Shown piece after piece: positions 14,228-15,929 of a DNA stretch of 15,929 nt (position 1 is the stretch's first letter; each line of letters opens with the position of its first letter). The notes below the pieces were generated by a model. That model was not told the DNA's origin and did no database searches. It was given only the letters and a program-made list of their open reading frames with translations. This DNA comes from JBFJVD01 sp041624375 (GTDB lineage: Bacteria; Chloroflexota; Anaerolineae; Anaerolineales; E44-bin32). The stretch is from the NCBI GenBank assembly GCA_041624375.1, contig JBFJVD010000037.1:1-15929 (forward strand), written 5' to 3'. Made by a program: the position numbers and the translations under genes.

Positions 14228-15193
14228 TCAGCGCCAGTCATCCAGGACGAAGACCCCGGGGCGGCTGAAGCCGGGCTGGTTGGGCCTGTGCATCGCCACA
14301 CCCAAACCCCTGGTGCGAAAACCCTGCTCGCTCAAGACAGCATAGGCCTCCGACCTGGCAGTGTTCACGCCGGCCACGAGCCGCGCCACACCCCTCGAGG
14401 CGGCGAAGTTCAAACAGACGGCAAGCAGCTGCTCGAAGATCCGTGCTGCCTCTCGACCGGGACGAACGGCCGCGAATTTCACATAGCAGTGGCCGCCGCC
14501 GGCCTCCGTGCCCGGACCCACATGACAGGCAGCGAAGGCGGCAAGCTCGGCTGCCTCCCAGAGCAGAAGCGTATCCCCCAACGCAAGCGAATCGATCGCC
14601 TCAATCTCGGAGCGCACGTCCAGGCCTTCGAAGATCGCGCCGGTGACACGCCGGCAGGCCGCAGCGGCGGTCTCCCGATCGCTTGCTGAGAGCTCCGACC
14701 AGCGTTCCCAGCGAACCCCGGCGTCGACCGGCTCGACGGGGCGGCTCATCAGGGCGGTCAGGTAGCGCGGCGCGAAACCGAACTTCCGGTACATCCCGAG
14801 GTGCCTGGGGCTGTCGGCAAAGGTGAACAGCCCGGCCAGCTGAACCCCCCATTCGTCGAATAGCTGCAAAATCGGCTCCATCAGGGCGCGACCGACCCCG
14901 AGGTTCCAGACATCCGGCCGGACGGTGAGCGGCCCGAAGAAGGCAAAGCTTCCCCAGTGAGCCGCAAGATTCGAGCCGACGATCTCGCCGTCCAGCTCGG
15001 CGGCGAAGGCGGATCGCGGATCCGCCCGCCAGCGGTTCTCGATGTAATTCGCATCCCCCATGAACGCGGCGGGGTCTTCCATACCCAAGAAGGTGCCGAA
15101 CGCCACCCGCATCACCTTGTCGGCTGCGGGAAGGTCGGCGCGCTGGAGGGGCCGGATGATCAGTTCGGTCTCACGGGATTCGCTGGCAGTCAT
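14228..15193 (-). CDS. GNAT-family N-acetyltransferase with two GNAT-like domains
   Basis: A 321-residue cytoplasmic protein. The N-terminal GNAT domain (about 11-145) shows ELIIRPLQRADLPAADKV, FGPLTVRPDVWNLGVGRALM with the acetyl-CoA loop (NLGVGRA, the Q/RxxGxG/A equivalent), and MYRKFGFAPRYLT, the usual closing strand. The C-terminal half (about 165-305) looks like a second, more degenerate copy: AAFAACHVGPG, then YVKFAAVRPGREAARIFEQLL in the motif A place without the glycine loop, and YAVLSEQGFRTRGLGVAMHRP at the end. Acetyl-CoA probably binds only the first domain. The acceptor substrate is unknown. ATG 15193 has GAAGGG four to five bases upstream. It is divergent from the sugar dehydrogenase gene and convergent with the AP2 gene. 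Confidence 0.88.
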   Translation of the reverse strand: MTASESRETELIIRPLQRADLPAADKVMRVAFGTFLGMEDPAAFMGDANYIENRWRADPRSAFAAELDGEIVGSNLAAHWGSFAFFGPLTVRPDVWNLGVGRALMEPILQLFDEWGVQLAGLFTFADSPRHLGMYRKFGFAPRYLTALMSRPVEPVDAGVRWERWSELSASDRETAAAACRRVTGAIFEGLDVRSEIEAIDSLALGDTLLLWEAAELAAFAACHVGPGTEAGGGHCYVKFAAVRPGREAARIFEQLLAVCLNFAASRGVARLVAGVNTARSEAYAVLSEQGFRTRGLGVAMHRPNQPGFSRPGVFVLDDWR

Positions 15194-15389
15194 GGTCCCT
15201 TCACGGCCGAATGTTTGGGCTAAGTCGGGGTCCGGGGTCGTCGGGTTGCGGGTGAGCCCAAGGGATGAAGCTTTGCGTCGTTACCCTGCGGCACCCCTGC
15301 ATCTGGAGGCCATCTGCGGGTCGCGCGGGTGGAGGATGGCCACATGGAAGCTGGTGAGTATTGAGCACCCCGCCCATGATCACCCAAGT

Positions 15390-15395
15390 TACAAT
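15390..15395 (+). promoter_or_regulatory. Possible -10 box upstream of the sugar dehydrogenase gene
   Basis: TACAAT, 28 bases before ATG 15424, in the AT-richer end of the 230-base divergent gap (15194-15423). No good -35 box lies 16-18 bases upstream; TTGAGC at 15361 is too far away. I see nothing else of note in this gap. Confidence 0.3.
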
Positions 15396-15423
15396 TCTAT
15401 CCCGATCCACGAAGGAGCCACTG

Positions 15424-15929
15424 ATGCGACGCTACCTACCCCTTCTGCTGCTGTTCGGGCTCAGCTGCTCGTTCTTCATTCCGGAACCGACTCCCACATC
15501 GGCGCCCACCCAGACGCCGGCGCCGCCCACGGAAACCCCGACGCCGGCCCCTACGTCGACGCACACGCCGACTCCCACCGAGCCGGTGACGACTCTGCCG
15601 GATCCATCCACGGTCCGCTGGACTCAAGTCGTCGGCGGGCTCAACTCCCCGGTGGCGATGGCGCATGCCGGCGATGGGCGGCTGTTCATCGTCGAACAGC
15701 CGGGAGTGATCCGGATCTTTGAGGGCGGCGGCCTGCTGGCCGATCCATTCCTCGACATTCGCGACCGGGTGGTGGACAGCGGCAACGAGCAAGGTTTGCT
15801 CGGGCTGGCCTTTCACCCTGATCACGCCGCCAATGGCTGGTTCTATGTGAACTACACCGGCGCCGGCGGGGCAACGTTCATCTCCCGCTTTTCACTCGCC
15901 GGCGACCCAAACCGGGCCGACCCGGGCAG
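15424..15929 (+). CDS. PQQ-dependent glucose/sorbosone dehydrogenase-type exported protein (N-terminal part)
   Basis: The first 168 codons of a secreted protein; the gene runs off the right edge. A short signal (MRRYLPLLLLFGLSC) ends in Cys15, a probable lipoprotein cleavage point, though the lipobox GLSC lacks the usual Leu at -3. Residues about 20-60 are a Thr/Pro-rich linker of the kind common in Chloroflexota lipoproteins. From about residue 65 the beta-propeller of the glucose/sorbosone dehydrogenase family begins: VVGGLNSPVAMAHAGDGRLF (69-88), VEQPGVIRIF (90-99) and EQGLLGLAFHPDH (122-134), with His131 matching the conserved catalytic histidine. It would oxidise a sugar or polyol outside the membrane using PQQ, or be a non-enzymatic relative; the rest is needed to tell. 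AAGGAG lies six bases before the ATG. Confidence 0.88.
   Translation, partial: MRRYLPLLLLFGLSCSFFIPEPTPTSAPTQTPAPPTETPTPAPTSTHTPTPTEPVTTLPDPSTVRWTQVVGGLNSPVAMAHAGDGRLFIVEQPGVIRIFEGGGLLADPFLDIRDRVVDSGNEQGLLGLAFHPDHAANGWFYVNYTGAGGATFISRFSLAGDPNRADPG

Noticed and set aside
15194..15423. Possible short peptide frame beginning at ATG 15265
   Set aside because: About 30 codons, no well-spaced ribosome site, Gly/Arg/Trp-rich with no resemblance to known small proteins.

Overview
The window is a GC-rich bacterial fragment (about 60-65% G+C by eye). It most resembles a member of the Chloroflexota, an inference from three things: a lipoprotein with a long Thr/Pro-rich linker after the signal peptide (15424 onward), a small stand-alone AP2-domain protein, and an aromatic-catabolic operon that includes a branched-chain-amino-acid-type (LIV) ABC transporter. 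No rRNA or marker gene is present to settle this. Coding is dense, and no gene-free stretch exceeds about 230 bases. I saw no tRNA, rRNA, CRISPR array, insertion sequence or attachment site.

Region 1 (1-9351, all minus strand, reading right to left) looks like one long catabolic operon. A GntR/FCD regulator is followed by pcaD, pcaC, pcaH, pcaG, pcaB, a cytochrome P450, livG, livF, livH, livM and the start of a substrate-binding lipoprotein that runs off the left edge. Most neighbours overlap or lie within about 30 bases. The pca genes encode the protocatechuate branch of the beta-ketoadipate pathway: ring cleavage (PcaGH), cycloisomerisation (PcaB), decarboxylation (PcaC) and lactone hydrolysis (PcaD). 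The LIV-type transporter probably imports an aromatic acid. The P450 may convert it to a pathway substrate, for example by O-demethylation or hydroxylation (inference).

Region 2 (9352-9571) is the divergent control region. A perfect 18-bp palindrome, made of two tandem copies of the self-palindromic octamer TGTATACA, lies within recognisable promoters facing both ways.

Region 3 (9572-10921, plus strand) is a single-chain fused CoA-transferase (PcaI-PcaJ type). It would activate beta-ketoadipate and is probably controlled by the same operator. The final thiolase (PcaF) is not in the window.

Region 4 (11020-15929) appears unrelated to aromatic catabolism. It holds a LysE/RhtB-like exporter, a 605-aa protein with a winged-helix-like middle and a methyltransferase-like C-terminus, a small protein with two AP2-like domains, a two-domain GNAT acetyltransferase (minus strand), and the first 168 residues of an exported PQQ-type sugar dehydrogenase that runs off the right edge.
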